Positions 44,199 through 54,008 of a stretch of DNA of 64,000 nt are shown in pieces. The position numbers and the translations under genes were made by a program. Origin of the DNA: Bdellovibrio sp047344985. Its GTDB lineage: Bacteria; Bdellovibrionota; Bdellovibrionia; Bdellovibrionales; Bdellovibrionaceae. Location: NCBI RefSeq assembly GCF_047344985.1, contig NZ_CP178861.1, forward strand, positions 1,984,001-2,048,000. The letters are read 5' to 3'. The first letter of the stretch is position 1. Every line of letters begins with the position of its first letter. Under the pieces are notes generated by a model, which did no database searches, was not told the DNA's origin, and saw only the letters and a list, made by a program, of their open reading frames with translations.

Positions 44199-46988
44199 TT
44201 ACCCTCGATGATTTAAATAAAAATAAATCTCTTGAACCAAAAGTTCCCCGGAAACAGGTTTCGTGATTTGTCCATTACAACCCGCAGCCAGACAGCTTTC
44301 AATCTCTTCATTCAAGGCGTGCGCCGTCAGCGCAATCACGGGCTTCGTAAATCCTTTTTGACGAATGCGCTTGGTCGCCTCTTTGCCGTCCATCTTAGGG
44401 ATTTGAATATCCATAAGAATAATATCCGGCGAATTCTTAAAGGCAGCGTCCACAGCTTTTTCTCCATCATCAGCAATGGTGACTTCAGCTCCGGCCGTCA
44501 TGAGGAAGTGTTGAAAGATTTCTTGATTGTCTTCAGAGTCCTCCACCAACAAAACGCGAACATCTTTAAGAAGATTTTTTAAATCCAACGAAGACCAATC
44601 AATAGCATGCGAAGGCTTTTCATCAAAAGTGTTTACCACTTTAAGCACAGTCGCCTCTTGGCTGGATTTCATATTCAGGTATTCTTTAGCAAGACCGCGC
44701 AGGGGAATACGCAAGCAGAAGGTAGAGCCTTTTCCTATGGAAGATTCAAGAAGGAACAAATCCCCTCCTAAAAGCTCTGCCAAACGGCGAGAAAGGGCTA
44801 AACCAAGACCGGTGCCGCCATACTTGCGAGTTGTTGAAACATCGCCTTGAGAAAACGGCTTAAAAAGATTTTCGCGATTCTTTTCACTGATGCCAATACC
44901 GCTGTCTTGCACTTGGAATTCTAAGAACTCTTCTTTTTCATCATTCACATAGGTCTTATATAAAAGTTTAACCGCGCCTTTTTCTGTGAACTTAATGGCG
45001 TTTCCAACAATGTTCACAAGAATCTGCTTAAGGCGCACATCATCAGTAATAACATAACCTGGCACATTGCTGAGCTTTGCGATGTTGAACTGAATTTTTT
45101 TATCAGAAGCGCGCACTTCCATAATAGATTTGATTTCATGAATGAGATTTTCTAGATTCACTTGCGCCATTTCAAAATGAAGTTTGCCCGCCTCTACTTT
45201 AGAAATATCCAAGATATCATCAATCAAACGCGCCAGCTCTTTTCCATTGCGTTTGATGCTTTTAACGATTTGGGTTTTCTCATCCCCTTCAAGTTCATCA
45301 TCGGCTAAAATTTCCGAATAACCAACGATCACTCCCAGCGGCGTTCTGATTTCGTGACTCATGTTTGCCAAGAAAGAACTTTTCATAAAGTTCGCGTCCT
45401 CTGCACGGCGAAGCAGAATCGCTTTATCGTATGACATCGCAAACTGACCGAACACCCCGACCAGAGCATACTCCATCACTTTGGAATCAGCCAGACCTTC
45501 AGGTCCTTTCATGATAACCAGAATCGAAGTGCTTTTACCGGACTCATGCAGTACTGAGCGCATTAAATAGCAGGATTCATTTTCAAAAGTTTCACGCACT
45601 CCCGGAGGACACAGTGCCAATAATCTTGTGAGCTCCTCAGAGGGAATTTTTGTTGAAAGAACTCCGTCCCTTAAAAGCTCGTCAAATTCCAATGGCACAT
45701 CAAGAATGTCCGGAAAGGATCTTAGAACTTTTTGAAAACGTTTTTCAAAAGGTCCCTTGTGTTCGCGTACGAAAACTACACAGTCCTCAACCTGGAAAAC
45801 ATTTTCCAAGTGCCCACAGAATTTTTCAAAAAGATTACTTCCCTCGATAGCCGAAGAAAGATCCGCAATCACAGTGTTAAGCCTTCTAAAAAGAGCGATC
45901 TCCGTCGATTTACTTTTTGATAATTGTGCCAAAGAGTCTTTATGACGCTCACTGAATTTTAAAAACTGTTGCGTGGACCATAAAGCCAAGAAAATCACTG
46001 AGAGCATGACCAACGTCACAAAAGCAAAAAGAAAAGGAACGTAGCGCTCATACCAGTTAAAGAAATGCGGCAATGGCTCAAAATGCAGAGTCCACGTTTT
46101 ATCGAATACCTGAATTTCTTTATCTACAGAAATATCAACGGGCTCTTTTTCATCTATATTTTTAGAGGGAAAACGCTCATAAATCGGAATCGTTCTTCCC
46201 AGTTTCTTTTCATAAATATAGATTTTATAATTTACTTTCTCATCGTAGAACTGCGGAACACCCAGAGCACCATTAAAGAATTTTGTGATGCGCACAATAG
46301 AATACACAAAACCCAAGAGCGCACTCTTAGGCTCAGCTTCTCCTGTGACATCAGTGGTTTTCGTCACAGGTAAATAAATCAAGAAACCCTGTTGATTCGA
46401 TTCCGAATCATCTTGCACCAAAACCACGGGATCCGTGATCGCCAGAGAATTTGTCAAAACCGCCTTATCCATCGCGGATTGTCGACTCAGGTCCGAGTAC
46501 ATATCAAATCCCAACGCTTTTTTATTGCGCCAGTCTTCGGGCTGAATAAGAACGATGGATGTGTGAAGAGCTCTTTCCCCTTCCGGCCAGAACTTAAAAT
46601 CAGGATAACCATTGTCGCGCATTCTTTTTTCTAAAGAAGCAGTTCCGTCTTTTTCGATTTTTTCAGCGAAAGCAATTCCTTGCAGGCCAGGAAAACGACG
46701 AAGCAACTCAGAAGACTCGATATATGTTTGAAACTCTTTGGGACTGGGCACACCGCTTAACTGAAAATAAGCGCGTGTATCGGTGAGAGCCTGGCCATAA
46801 CCAAAAAACTCCCGACCAATTGTCGAAGTCACTTTCTGAATCTCTGCCTCTAAGCGAGCATTCCATTCTTTTTCTAAGTGCACTTTCACAGTCCACCAGC
46901 TAAAGACGCTCACTGAGATAATAATAAGAAGAACCAAAAAGACATTCCACTCATGCGATAATACAAAAACTCTCTTTAGTCTTTTCAC
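44199..46988 (-). CDS. CHASE-domain hybrid histidine kinase
   Basis: 929 residues from a GTG start. Membrane segment about 15-35, periplasmic CHASE domain about 75-290 (SSELLRRFPGLQGIAFAEKI, SIVLIQPEDWRNKKALGFDM), second membrane segment about 320-345, a GAF-like region about 380-525, HisKA with H545 in NMSHEIRTPLG, HATPase (NAIKF N box, GTGLGLAL G2) and a C-terminal receiver with D860 in LMDIQIPKMDG. CHASE domains sense small extracellular molecules. Hpt and NtrC-type genes follow. Confidence 0.95.
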   Translation of the reverse strand: MKRLKRVFVLSHEWNVFLVLLIIISVSVFSWWTVKVHLEKEWNARLEAEIQKVTSTIGREFFGYGQALTDTRAYFQLSGVPSPKEFQTYIESSELLRRFPGLQGIAFAEKIEKDGTASLEKRMRDNGYPDFKFWPEGERALHTSIVLIQPEDWRNKKALGFDMYSDLSRQSAMDKAVLTNSLAITDPVVLVQDDSESNQQGFLIYLPVTKTTDVTGEAEPKSALLGFVYSIVRITKFFNGALGVPQFYDEKVNYKIYIYEKKLGRTIPIYERFPSKNIDEKEPVDISVDKEIQVFDKTWTLHFEPLPHFFNWYERYVPFLFAFVTLVMLSVIFLALWSTQQFLKFSERHKDSLAQLSKSKSTEIALFRRLNTVIADLSSAIEGSNLFEKFCGHLENVFQVEDCVVFVREHKGPFEKRFQKVLRSFPDILDVPLEFDELLRDGVLSTKIPSEELTRLLALCPPGVRETFENESCYLMRSVLHESGKSTSILVIMKGPEGLADSKVMEYALVGVFGQFAMSYDKAILLRRAEDANFMKSSFLANMSHEIRTPLGVIVGYSEILADDELEGDEKTQIVKSIKRNGKELARLIDDILDISKVEAGKLHFEMAQVNLENLIHEIKSIMEVRASDKKIQFNIAKLSNVPGYVITDDVRLKQILVNIVGNAIKFTEKGAVKLLYKTYVNDEKEEFLEFQVQDSGIGISEKNRENLFKPFSQGDVSTTRKYGGTGLGLALSRRLAELLGGDLFLLESSIGKGSTFCLRIPLRGLAKEYLNMKSSQEATVLKVVNTFDEKPSHAIDWSSLDLKNLLKDVRVLLVEDSEDNQEIFQHFLMTAGAEVTIADDGEKAVDAAFKNSPDIILMDIQIPKMDGKEATKRIRQKGFTKPVIALTAHALNEEIESCLAAGCNGQITKPVSGELLVQEIYFYLNHRG

Positions 46989-47369
46989 AAACTTCCTTTG
47001 TCTTCTATCAATCCATTGCTTCTGTTTTTATTGTTAAGTCTTTCAAGTCGCCCTCGCAACTAGGAATTTCACCTCTCATTTGGGGACTTTTGCCCCTAAA
47101 AAACGCGGGAAACATTACGAGAAGCAATATATGAGTTTTAAGCCTAGGTTTGTCATTTGCTATAGATATCTAACATCTTACCCTTCCCATCATGTGAGTT
47201 GGCCTTTTGCGAGGGCCAACTCACCCCTCCTCAAAATGAGACGCCAAATCTAACAGTGTTAAGGTTTCTTAGACAGGTGTTCAGGAATTTCCACTTGAAA
47301 CACCGCTTTTGCAGAGTTTTATCTTGGCTTTCCCTTTGCTTTAGAACTTCGCAAGGGAGGAACCTCAGG
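46989..47369. promoter_or_regulatory. Divergent promoter region with PilZ gene leader
   Basis: Gene-free 381 bases between the hybrid kinase and the PilZ gene. An extended -10 element (TGCTATAGAT, 47158-47167) could start a plus-strand transcript near 47173. A perfect 11-bp stem (47194-47204/47214-47224) lies in what would then be a leader of about 197 bases, followed by a weaker GGTGTT/AACACC stem near 47276-47304. No known riboswitch pattern seen. Confidence 0.4.
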
Positions 47370-48029
47370 ATGACTCAAATCTTTATCACGGGAACACAGA
47401 AGATTCCCAATCAGCTTAAAAACGAAAAAACTTTCAACTGCACAGTGATTGAAAATCCATACAATCTGCGTGCGGCTTTACACGGAACAAATGAAGAAAA
47501 AATCATCGTGGTCTTTTTGCCATTCTTGGAAATCCGTCACTTTGATATTTACTCTTACCTTCAAAGAACCATTCCCAACGTTAAAACCTTTTTCGTCGTC
47601 AATGAACTTTCAAGTTCAATGAAAATCAAACTGAAAACGCATCGGGATTTTGTCGTTCTTTGGAAAACAGAGGAAGCGAATCTTGCCAATGACATTCTGG
47701 CTTACTTGGAAGGAAAAAGCCTGCAACTGCGTGAAGACAAAAGAGAGCCGCACGAAAACAAAGCAATGCTCAGCCCTTCACTGCTTCCGCTAGGAATGGA
47801 GAACAAGGGATTTCAACCTATTATGGGTGGAAGCTTTGAGAACATTTCCGTGAATGGGTCTTGTTTAAAAATCAAAGCACCATTCTATAGTAAAAAAGAT
47901 TTTGTGAGTCTTACTTACCAGAACAAAGCCGGAGAATATGTTTCTATTGAAGGACAAGTTCGCTGGACCAAGTGGAATGAAGGAGAGCAAAGCCAGGAAC
48001 TCGGCGTCCAATTTCTTACACAGGGCTAA
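47370..48029 (+). CDS. PilZ-like domain protein
   Basis: 219 residues from the ATG at 47370, nine bases after GGGAGG; a longer frame from 47199 runs through the leader and is unlikely. The C-terminal third (about 150-218) resembles PilZ: SFENISVNGSCLKIKAPF and EGQVRWTKWNEG...QELGVQF. The upstream RxxxR c-di-GMP motif is not seen, so binding is uncertain. The N-terminal part looks like a receiver-type alpha/beta fold without the acidic pocket. Confidence 0.65.
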   Translation: MTQIFITGTQKIPNQLKNEKTFNCTVIENPYNLRAALHGTNEEKIIVVFLPFLEIRHFDIYSYLQRTIPNVKTFFVVNELSSSMKIKLKTHRDFVVLWKTEEANLANDILAYLEGKSLQLREDKREPHENKAMLSPSLLPLGMENKGFQPIMGGSFENISVNGSCLKIKAPFYSKKDFVSLTYQNKAGEYVSIEGQVRWTKWNEGEQSQELGVQFLTQG

Positions 48030-48108
48030 AGCTTAACGCCCTGCTTTGACAAAGCTACATATTGCCTCTCCCTGTAAACTGTGCGTTGATTGAACAGTGG
48101 GAGGCTTT

Positions 48109-48441
48109 ATGAAAAAAATTATCCTAACAGTACTACCTCTGCTTTTTGCTCAAAGCGTTTTTGCGGCTCGCACGGTTTATGTTACAGGCCGTGGCAGTGA
48201 ACACACCTACTGCAATGCGAACAGCGGATTTTTCTGCCTCGATAAAGCCAAGCGCGACGCCCAATATGATGCTGAAAACGATGCGCGCAGAAATTGCGAA
48301 ATCTTTCAGCGCGGCCGCGCACTCACCTTCACCGCTTCTTATTTTACCAATTGCAATCCCAGCTATTTGCCACCCAATCATGACGGAACGTGGGTGAGCT
48401 GCAATTCGGATTGTCGCATGCAGTGTGAAGTTCAAAACTAA
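48109..48441 (+). CDS. Small secreted Cys-containing protein
   Basis: 110 residues with GGGAGG before the ATG. Signal peptide (MKKIILTVLPLLFAQSVFA), then a mature part with seven Cys (TYCNAN, GFFCLD, RRNCEI, TNCNP, SCNS, CRMQCEV). Disulfide-stabilised periplasmic or secreted protein of unknown role. Three bases separate it from the nitroreductase gene. Confidence 0.6.
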   Translation: MKKIILTVLPLLFAQSVFAARTVYVTGRGSEHTYCNANSGFFCLDKAKRDAQYDAENDARRNCEIFQRGRALTFTASYFTNCNPSYLPPNHDGTWVSCNSDCRMQCEVQN

Positions 48442-48444
48442 TCT

Positions 48445-49212
48445 ATGTCAGAAAATATTTTCAGCAAAGTTCCAGACTTGTCTTACGTTGAAGAAGCTCT
48501 TCTTTGTAATATGGAAGAGTTTAAAAAGGTTATTGCCAGCCGTCGCTCTGTTCGCGTTTTTACGAACGAACAAATTCCTGATGCCGTTGTTGAAGAGTGC
48601 CTAAGCCTCGCGTTACTCGCTCCAAATTCTTCCAATTTACAGCCTTGGGAATTTTATTGGGTGAAGTCCGAAGACAAACTAAAAAAATTAAAAACTTTGT
48701 GCCTGAATCAACCTGCAGCGCGCACTGCTCCCACGCTGATTGCGTGCGTGGCCCGTCCCGATCGCTGGAGCCTTGGGCAGAAAGTGAACCTCGCTTATTT
48801 CGACAAGCGCCCCGACACTCCCAAAGCTGTCAGAGCCTATTACGAAAAACTTGTTCCGTTTGTCTACGGTAATGGACCTTTCAATTTTTTTTCTCCATTT
48901 AAGACCTTAGCGATATCGATCCTGGGACTTTTCCGTGTCATTCCTCGTGGTCCGTTTGGGTATTGGGGAAATCTTTTATGGGCTACAAAGACCACCGCGC
49001 TAGCTTGCGAAAATCTCATGCTCGCCTTCCGCGCGGCGGGATATGATTCCTGCCCTATGGAAGGATTTGATGAAGTTCGTGTAAAAAAACTTTTAGGACT
49101 TCCGCGTGGAGCGTCCGTCACGATGATTGTCAGCGCGGGTAAAAGAGCTTCAAATGGAGTTTATGCGGAACGCATTCGTGGCGCGCAGGATTTATTTATT
49201 AAAAAGGTGTAG
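48445..49212 (+). CDS. Nitroreductase family protein
   Basis: 255 residues. FMN-binding signature KVIASRRSVRVFTNEQIP and LALLAPNSSNLQPWEFYWV, then the FMN contact GLPRGASVTMIVSAGKR at the C-terminus. A 60-residue insert (about 105-165) with hydrophobic stretches lies in the middle, larger than in basic family members. Reduces nitro or quinone compounds with NAD(P)H; substrate unknown. Confidence 0.85.
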   Translation: MSENIFSKVPDLSYVEEALLCNMEEFKKVIASRRSVRVFTNEQIPDAVVEECLSLALLAPNSSNLQPWEFYWVKSEDKLKKLKTLCLNQPAARTAPTLIACVARPDRWSLGQKVNLAYFDKRPDTPKAVRAYYEKLVPFVYGNGPFNFFSPFKTLAISILGLFRVIPRGPFGYWGNLLWATKTTALACENLMLAFRAAGYDSCPMEGFDEVRVKKLLGLPRGASVTMIVSAGKRASNGVYAERIRGAQDLFIKKV

Positions 49213-49217
49213 CAGTT

Positions 49218-50255
49218 ATGATGGATATTCTTAGATCAAAAAGCACTCTGGTTCGTTGGGCCCTGCTAGTGGTTCTCATTGCAGCATTTTTATTTATCAA
49301 CTGGCCCTTCTTAGGTCCTTTGGTTTTGGCCGGCATTTTCGCTTTAGGATTGAATGATTTTATCAACACCATCAGCCGCAAAACAAAACTGAGCCGCAAT
49401 AGCAGCATTACTTTAACGGTCCTGGCTGGCTTTGCGATCTTCTGGATTCCTATTACGCTTGCCATCTACCGCATTGTCGTCCACATCAGCCAACCTCAAG
49501 GTATCGAAACAGATCGTATTGTTTCACAGATCCACAATTTGAAAGAGTTTGTGCTTGAATATTTAAAAAAGGTCTCTGATTGGACCGGAACAGATGTCGC
49601 CGGTCCCGCTCGCGGCATGATGGAAAACACGATGCAAAAAACCGGAGAAATGATTTTTAATTACTCCAGTCAGTTTCTAGGACAGCTTCCAGCAATTTTT
49701 TTAGCGAGCTTTGTTTTTACTATTGTGCTCATTGTGTTGCTGGTTAAATCCTCGGACGTTCGTGAACTCGTTATGAAATACAGTCCTTTCAATTCGGAAG
49801 CGACAGATAACCTGGTGGAAGTTTTTAAAAGCAGTTGCTCAGTCACACTCTTTTCAACTTTGGTTATCGGGCTTATTCAAGCGTCCATCATCGGCATTGG
49901 AAGTTTGATCTTCGGTGAAGGTGATTTCTGGCTGGTTCTTACCGTCACCTTCTTCGTCTCTTTTATTCCAGTGATTGGCGCAGCTCCGGTGGGTTTTCTT
50001 TTGGCCGTGTTAGCATTTATTGGCGGAAGAACAGGTTCTGGCGTGGGTCTTACCATTGTTGCGATCATCGCAGGAACAATCGACAATATTTTAAAACCCT
50101 TCATGGTGGGAAAAGAAAATAAAATCAATCCCGTAGTGGGCTTTACGTGTGTCGTCGGAGCTATCATTATGATGGGACTTCCGGGCCTTTTAATTGGCCC
50201 GGTGATCATGAATCTTTTTGTCGGTCTAAGCCCGATTCTTATAAAAGATATCTAA
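49218..50255 (+). CDS. AI-2E family transporter (PerM-like permease)
   Basis: 345 residues with about eight hydrophobic segments. The family signature lies in the C-terminal half: FFVSFIPVIGAAPVGFLLAV and IIAGTIDNILKPFMVGKE, then GLPGLLIGPVIM. Members export small molecules or ions; the substrate is not predictable. Starts 5 bases after the nitroreductase stop. Confidence 0.9.
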   Translation: MMDILRSKSTLVRWALLVVLIAAFLFINWPFLGPLVLAGIFALGLNDFINTISRKTKLSRNSSITLTVLAGFAIFWIPITLAIYRIVVHISQPQGIETDRIVSQIHNLKEFVLEYLKKVSDWTGTDVAGPARGMMENTMQKTGEMIFNYSSQFLGQLPAIFLASFVFTIVLIVLLVKSSDVRELVMKYSPFNSEATDNLVEVFKSSCSVTLFSTLVIGLIQASIIGIGSLIFGEGDFWLVLTVTFFVSFIPVIGAAPVGFLLAVLAFIGGRTGSGVGLTIVAIIAGTIDNILKPFMVGKENKINPVVGFTCVVGAIIMMGLPGLLIGPVIMNLFVGLSPILIKDI

Positions 50256-50259
50256 AGGG

Positions 50260-50282
50260 AAAAAGGTACCTGGTACCTTTTT
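50260..50282. terminator. Bidirectional terminator before fumarase
   Basis: Perfect 11-bp palindrome, AAAAAGGTACC/GGTACCTTTTT around one base. A- and T-runs at both ends suit both convergent genes. Confidence 0.75.
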
Positions 50283-51899
50283 CTACAGTTTGCGAATGAC
50301 GGACTTAAAGAAATCATTTCCTTTGTCATCAACAATGATAAAGGCCGGAAAGTCTTTCACTTCAATCTTCCACACAGATTCCATACCCAGTTCTGGGAAA
50401 TCGAGAACTTCCACTTTCGTGATGCACTCTTTTCCTAAGCGAGCGGCAGGGCCGCCGATTGATCCTAGGTAGAATCCACCGTACTGCTTACAAGCATCTG
50501 TGACTTGCGGGCTGCGGTTTCCCTTACCTAGCATAATCATCGAGCCGCCCAAGCTTTGGAATGTTCCCACGTAAGGGTCCATGCGTTCGCTTGTTGTCGG
50601 ACCAAAAGATCCTGAAGCATAACCCTTCGGAGTTTTTGCGGGACCCGCATAGTAAACGGCGTAATTTTTAAAGTATTCAGGAACGCCTTCACCGCGATCC
50701 ACTTTTTCTTTGAGTTTCGCGTGCGCAATATCGCGCGCCACAATCATCGGTCCACTTAGCATCACGCGTGTCGCGACTTTTTGTGCCGACAAAATTTTCA
50801 ACGTTTCTTGAATGGGTTTATTCAAATCAATTTGAATGGCTTCAGCACTCGCATCTTTCAAATGGTTTGGAAGATACTGTTCAGGATGAAGTTCCAATTG
50901 CTCAAGGAAGATACCGTCACGAGTGATTTTTCCTTTGATATTGCGATCGGCAGAACAACTCACACCAACACCAATCGGACAGCTCGCACCATGACGAGGC
51001 AAACGAATCACGCGCACGTCGTGAACAAAATACTTTCCACCAAACTGGGCCCCAATGCCCGTATCACGCGCCCAAGTTTCAACTTGTTTTTCCATTTCAA
51101 GATCGCGATAAGCTCTGCCGCCTTCGCTGCCTGAAGTTGGAAGACCGTCGAGATAACCCGCCGACGCGTATTTTACGATTTTTAAAGTTTCTTCAGCGGA
51201 AGTTCCGCCGACACAGAACGCTAAGTGATACGGAGGACACGCCGCCGTTCCTAAAGAATTCAAAGTCTCACGCACAAACTTTTCAAATCCCTCCGGATTT
51301 AAAACAGCTTTTGTTTTTTGATAGAGATAAGACTTGTTGGCGCTGCCGCCACCTTTGGCCATGAACAAGAAATGATACTCATCACCTTGCTCTGAGTAGA
51401 GATCAATTTGGGCTGGCAGATTTGAACCGGTGTTTTTTTCTTCAAAGAAAGAAATCGGCGCCATCTGTGAAAAACGCAAATTGCGTTTTTGATAGGTATT
51501 GTAAATCCCCTTGGAGAGATATTCTTTGTCGTCAAAGCCTGTGAAAACTCGCTCACCTTTTTTACCGACGACGATGGCCGTTCCCGTATCCTGACACGAA
51601 GGAAATTCCATTTGCGCTGCGATCACGGCGTTTTTTAAAAGATCAACGGCGACGAAACGATCATTCGGAGAGGCTTCAGGATCTTTGAGAATTCTTTCAA
51701 GCTTTTCCAAGTGACTCGCACGCAAAAGGTGCGACACATCGCTAAGAGCTTCCTGTGCGATCAACTCTAAAGCTTCCGGTGCAACCACCAAAACTTCTTT
51801 GTCGCCGAACTTTTCAACTTTCACGTGATCGGAAGAGATTTTTTTATACTGAGTGTTATCTTTTTGCTTTTCGTAGAGAGGAAAATATTTGAATGACAT
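50283..51899 (-). CDS. fumA: Fumarate hydratase, class I
   Basis: 538 residues; iron-sulfur fumarase of the TCA cycle that adds water to fumarate to make malate. The 4Fe-4S Cys are visible in SCQDTGTAIVVG, CVGGTSAEET and ASCPIGVGVSC. The C-terminal beta domain holds YYAGPAKTPKGYASGSFGPTTSERMD. Full-length single-chain class I enzyme. No strong site before the ATG. Confidence 0.95.
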   Translation of the reverse strand: MSFKYFPLYEKQKDNTQYKKISSDHVKVEKFGDKEVLVVAPEALELIAQEALSDVSHLLRASHLEKLERILKDPEASPNDRFVAVDLLKNAVIAAQMEFPSCQDTGTAIVVGKKGERVFTGFDDKEYLSKGIYNTYQKRNLRFSQMAPISFFEEKNTGSNLPAQIDLYSEQGDEYHFLFMAKGGGSANKSYLYQKTKAVLNPEGFEKFVRETLNSLGTAACPPYHLAFCVGGTSAEETLKIVKYASAGYLDGLPTSGSEGGRAYRDLEMEKQVETWARDTGIGAQFGGKYFVHDVRVIRLPRHGASCPIGVGVSCSADRNIKGKITRDGIFLEQLELHPEQYLPNHLKDASAEAIQIDLNKPIQETLKILSAQKVATRVMLSGPMIVARDIAHAKLKEKVDRGEGVPEYFKNYAVYYAGPAKTPKGYASGSFGPTTSERMDPYVGTFQSLGGSMIMLGKGNRSPQVTDACKQYGGFYLGSIGGPAARLGKECITKVEVLDFPELGMESVWKIEVKDFPAFIIVDDKGNDFFKSVIRKL

Positions 51900-52374
51900 A
51901 GCGTCAAAGGTAGCATTGCGTCGTTCGCGCGCGCAAGCCTCGGTGCGGCTTTTAGGTGGGCTGTGATGGTGGGATTTAAGGAGCCGTGATTACGGCGTTT
52001 TATTTGGGGACCGGGGCGCTCTCTTGCGTGAGAGAGGTGGTCCAAGGACCTACCGAGGGTCGAAGGATTTTTTCGATGTCTCCTTCTGAAACAAAACATA
52101 TCGCCCTAGACCTATAAGCACAAACAGATAATATTTAGACTTTCCATAAGTTTTTCTTATGCATAAAACTCCCCACTCTAAACACATTTTGGGCGCTTAA
52201 TTTTGAACTTTTTGCATCGTATCACTGCTGTTTTTCGAGTGAAATTCACTTGAGAAGCGGATTTGCGGCGTCTTAACAAAATCCTAAAACTTCTCTCGGG
52301 CAGATTCCGGCTCTTTCGATTGCCAACTTCTCATTTATCTATTAGCTTTCACGGAAATTTTTACTGGAGGCTCC
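51900..52374. other. 475-base gene-free region upstream of the OPA transporter
   Basis: No convincing ORF. The left 200 bases are GC-rich with several small stems (CTCTC/GAGAG at 52019-52034 and GGTCC-AA-GGACC at 52039-52050). The right part is AT-rich with CATAAG/CTTATG at 52145-52161 and AGTGAAATTCACT at 52238-52250. It probably holds the promoters of fumA and the transporter, but no clear -35/-10 pair stands out. Confidence 0.4.
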
Positions 52375-53931
52375 ATGGCACTTTTCCTCGTAGGCTTATG
52401 TCTCGCGGCTGTGATCACCCTGTACTTTAAGAACAACCCTTTGGGTCATTCTCGTAAGTTCATGTTCCGTCGCTTCGTTAACTGGTTCCCACTCGGAATG
52501 ACGTATGCCTTCTTGTACATGGCCCGTTACAACTTGAACGTGTCTAAAAATGCCTTGGGCGACATGATGACCAAAGAACAATTTGGTTTGATCTTCGCAG
52601 CCGGTACAATCACTTACGGTTTCTCGTTCCTTCTCAATGGTCCTATCGTCGATAAGATCGGTGGTAAAAAAGGGATCATCATCGCTGCTCTGGGTGCCGC
52701 AGTGATGAATCTTTTGATGGGCGGAGTGACTTACCTTTACCTCATGGGCCGTCTAAAAACGAACATGGTTCTTGCGTTCTCTGTTTTGTTTGCGCTGAAC
52801 ATGTTCTTCCAAAGTTACGGTGCGGTTTCCATTATCAAAGTCAAAGCCTACTGGTTCCACGTTCGTGAGCGCGGTGTCTTCGGCGCGATCTTTGGAACTT
52901 TGATTTCATTCGGGGTTTACTTCGCATTCGACTGGGGTCAGGCGATTGTTGATGCTTCTCAACTTCACATTGAAGGCGAAAGAACGGCTTTCCAAAACTT
53001 CATTCAACACATCTTCGCTATCGACACCGGCACGACAAATGCCACTTGGTTGGTATTTACAATTCCTGCGTTTCTTTTGATCTGCTGGGCGTTGGTTGAC
53101 ATGGTTCTTTTGAAGGACTCTCCAAAAGAAGCGAACTTCGATGACTTCGATACAGCCGATGCTTCTTCCGCTCCGAGCGAGAACGATGAGAACTTGAAAA
53201 TCTCTATCGGCTTCATGCTTAAAAAGATCTTCACAAATCCTGTGATGATCACAATCGCTCTTGTGGATTTCACTTCAGGTGTTTTGCGTAACGGTATCAT
53301 GCAGTGGTATCTGGTTTTCGCGAAAGAAATGAAAGACGTGAATCCTTCATTCTATGATGGCTCTCAATTCTTTATTCAAAACTGGGGTCTTTTGCTTTGC
53401 TTAACGGGGATCTTTGGTGGATTCGCCGCAGGAATTATCTCTGACCGCGTTTTCCAATCTCGTCGTGGCCCTCCAGCGGCTCTTAACAATGCTTTCATGA
53501 TTATTCTTTTAATCATCATGATCTTCTCTTTGATGAAGAACCCAACTGTTTTGGGTGCTGCGGCTGTGATGTTGACGTTCGCTGTTATCGGCGTTCACTC
53601 TTTGATGTCAGGAACAGCGGCCGCCGATTTCGGTGGTAAGAAGATGACGGCAACAGCGTCTGGTATCGTGGATGGTTGCGTGTACTTGGGTTCAGGTATT
53701 CAATCGATTGCGATCGGTTACCTTTCACACAAAGACTGGCACTATTGGCCTTTGTTCTTGTTGCCATTTGCTTTCTTGGGATTGTGGCTTTCTATCAAAA
53801 TGTGGCACGAACTTCCTGCTGCCACGAAGAAGTACATCCTTGAAGTGGAAAAAGCTGAAGAGAAGCTTCAACAAAGTGGAGCTCACTCTCAAGCGGGACC
53901 AGGTACGGATCCTGCGGGCGTTCCAAACTAA
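52375..53931 (+). CDS. OPA-type MFS transporter (GlpT/UhpT-like)
   Basis: 518 residues, about twelve membrane segments. The organophosphate/phosphate antiporter family is suggested by TYAFLYMARYNLNVSKNAL with its Arg, by GPIVDKIGGKKGI and by SRRGPPAA. The loop around 225-280 and the tail are longer than in GlpT. Could import phosphorylated sugars or glycerol-phosphate, useful for an intracellular predator (inference). GGAGG upstream of the ATG. Confidence 0.85.
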   Translation: MALFLVGLCLAAVITLYFKNNPLGHSRKFMFRRFVNWFPLGMTYAFLYMARYNLNVSKNALGDMMTKEQFGLIFAAGTITYGFSFLLNGPIVDKIGGKKGIIIAALGAAVMNLLMGGVTYLYLMGRLKTNMVLAFSVLFALNMFFQSYGAVSIIKVKAYWFHVRERGVFGAIFGTLISFGVYFAFDWGQAIVDASQLHIEGERTAFQNFIQHIFAIDTGTTNATWLVFTIPAFLLICWALVDMVLLKDSPKEANFDDFDTADASSAPSENDENLKISIGFMLKKIFTNPVMITIALVDFTSGVLRNGIMQWYLVFAKEMKDVNPSFYDGSQFFIQNWGLLLCLTGIFGGFAAGIISDRVFQSRRGPPAALNNAFMIILLIIMIFSLMKNPTVLGAAAVMLTFAVIGVHSLMSGTAAADFGGKKMTATASGIVDGCVYLGSGIQSIAIGYLSHKDWHYWPLFLLPFAFLGLWLSIKMWHELPAATKKYILEVEKAEEKLQQSGAHSQAGPGTDPAGVPN

Positions 53932-53954
53932 AAAAAATTCTTAACAAGAATTTA

Positions 53955-53990
53955 AAAAAAGCCCACTTCCTGGTGGGCTTTTTTATTTTT
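53955..53990 (+). terminator. Terminator after the OPA transporter
   Basis: Stem AAAAAAGCCCAC/GTGGGCTTTTTT with a long T-tract. Confidence 0.85.
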
Positions 53991-53994
53991 CTCT

Positions 53995-54000
53995 TATACT
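53995..54000 (+). promoter_or_regulatory. -10 element for a nearly leaderless phosphotransferase gene
   Basis: TATACT ends eight bases before the ATG at 54009, with no Shine-Dalgarno site in between. A leaderless or very short-leader transcript is suggested. The -35 is poor. Confidence 0.35.
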
Positions 54001-54008
54001 CTGCGCTC

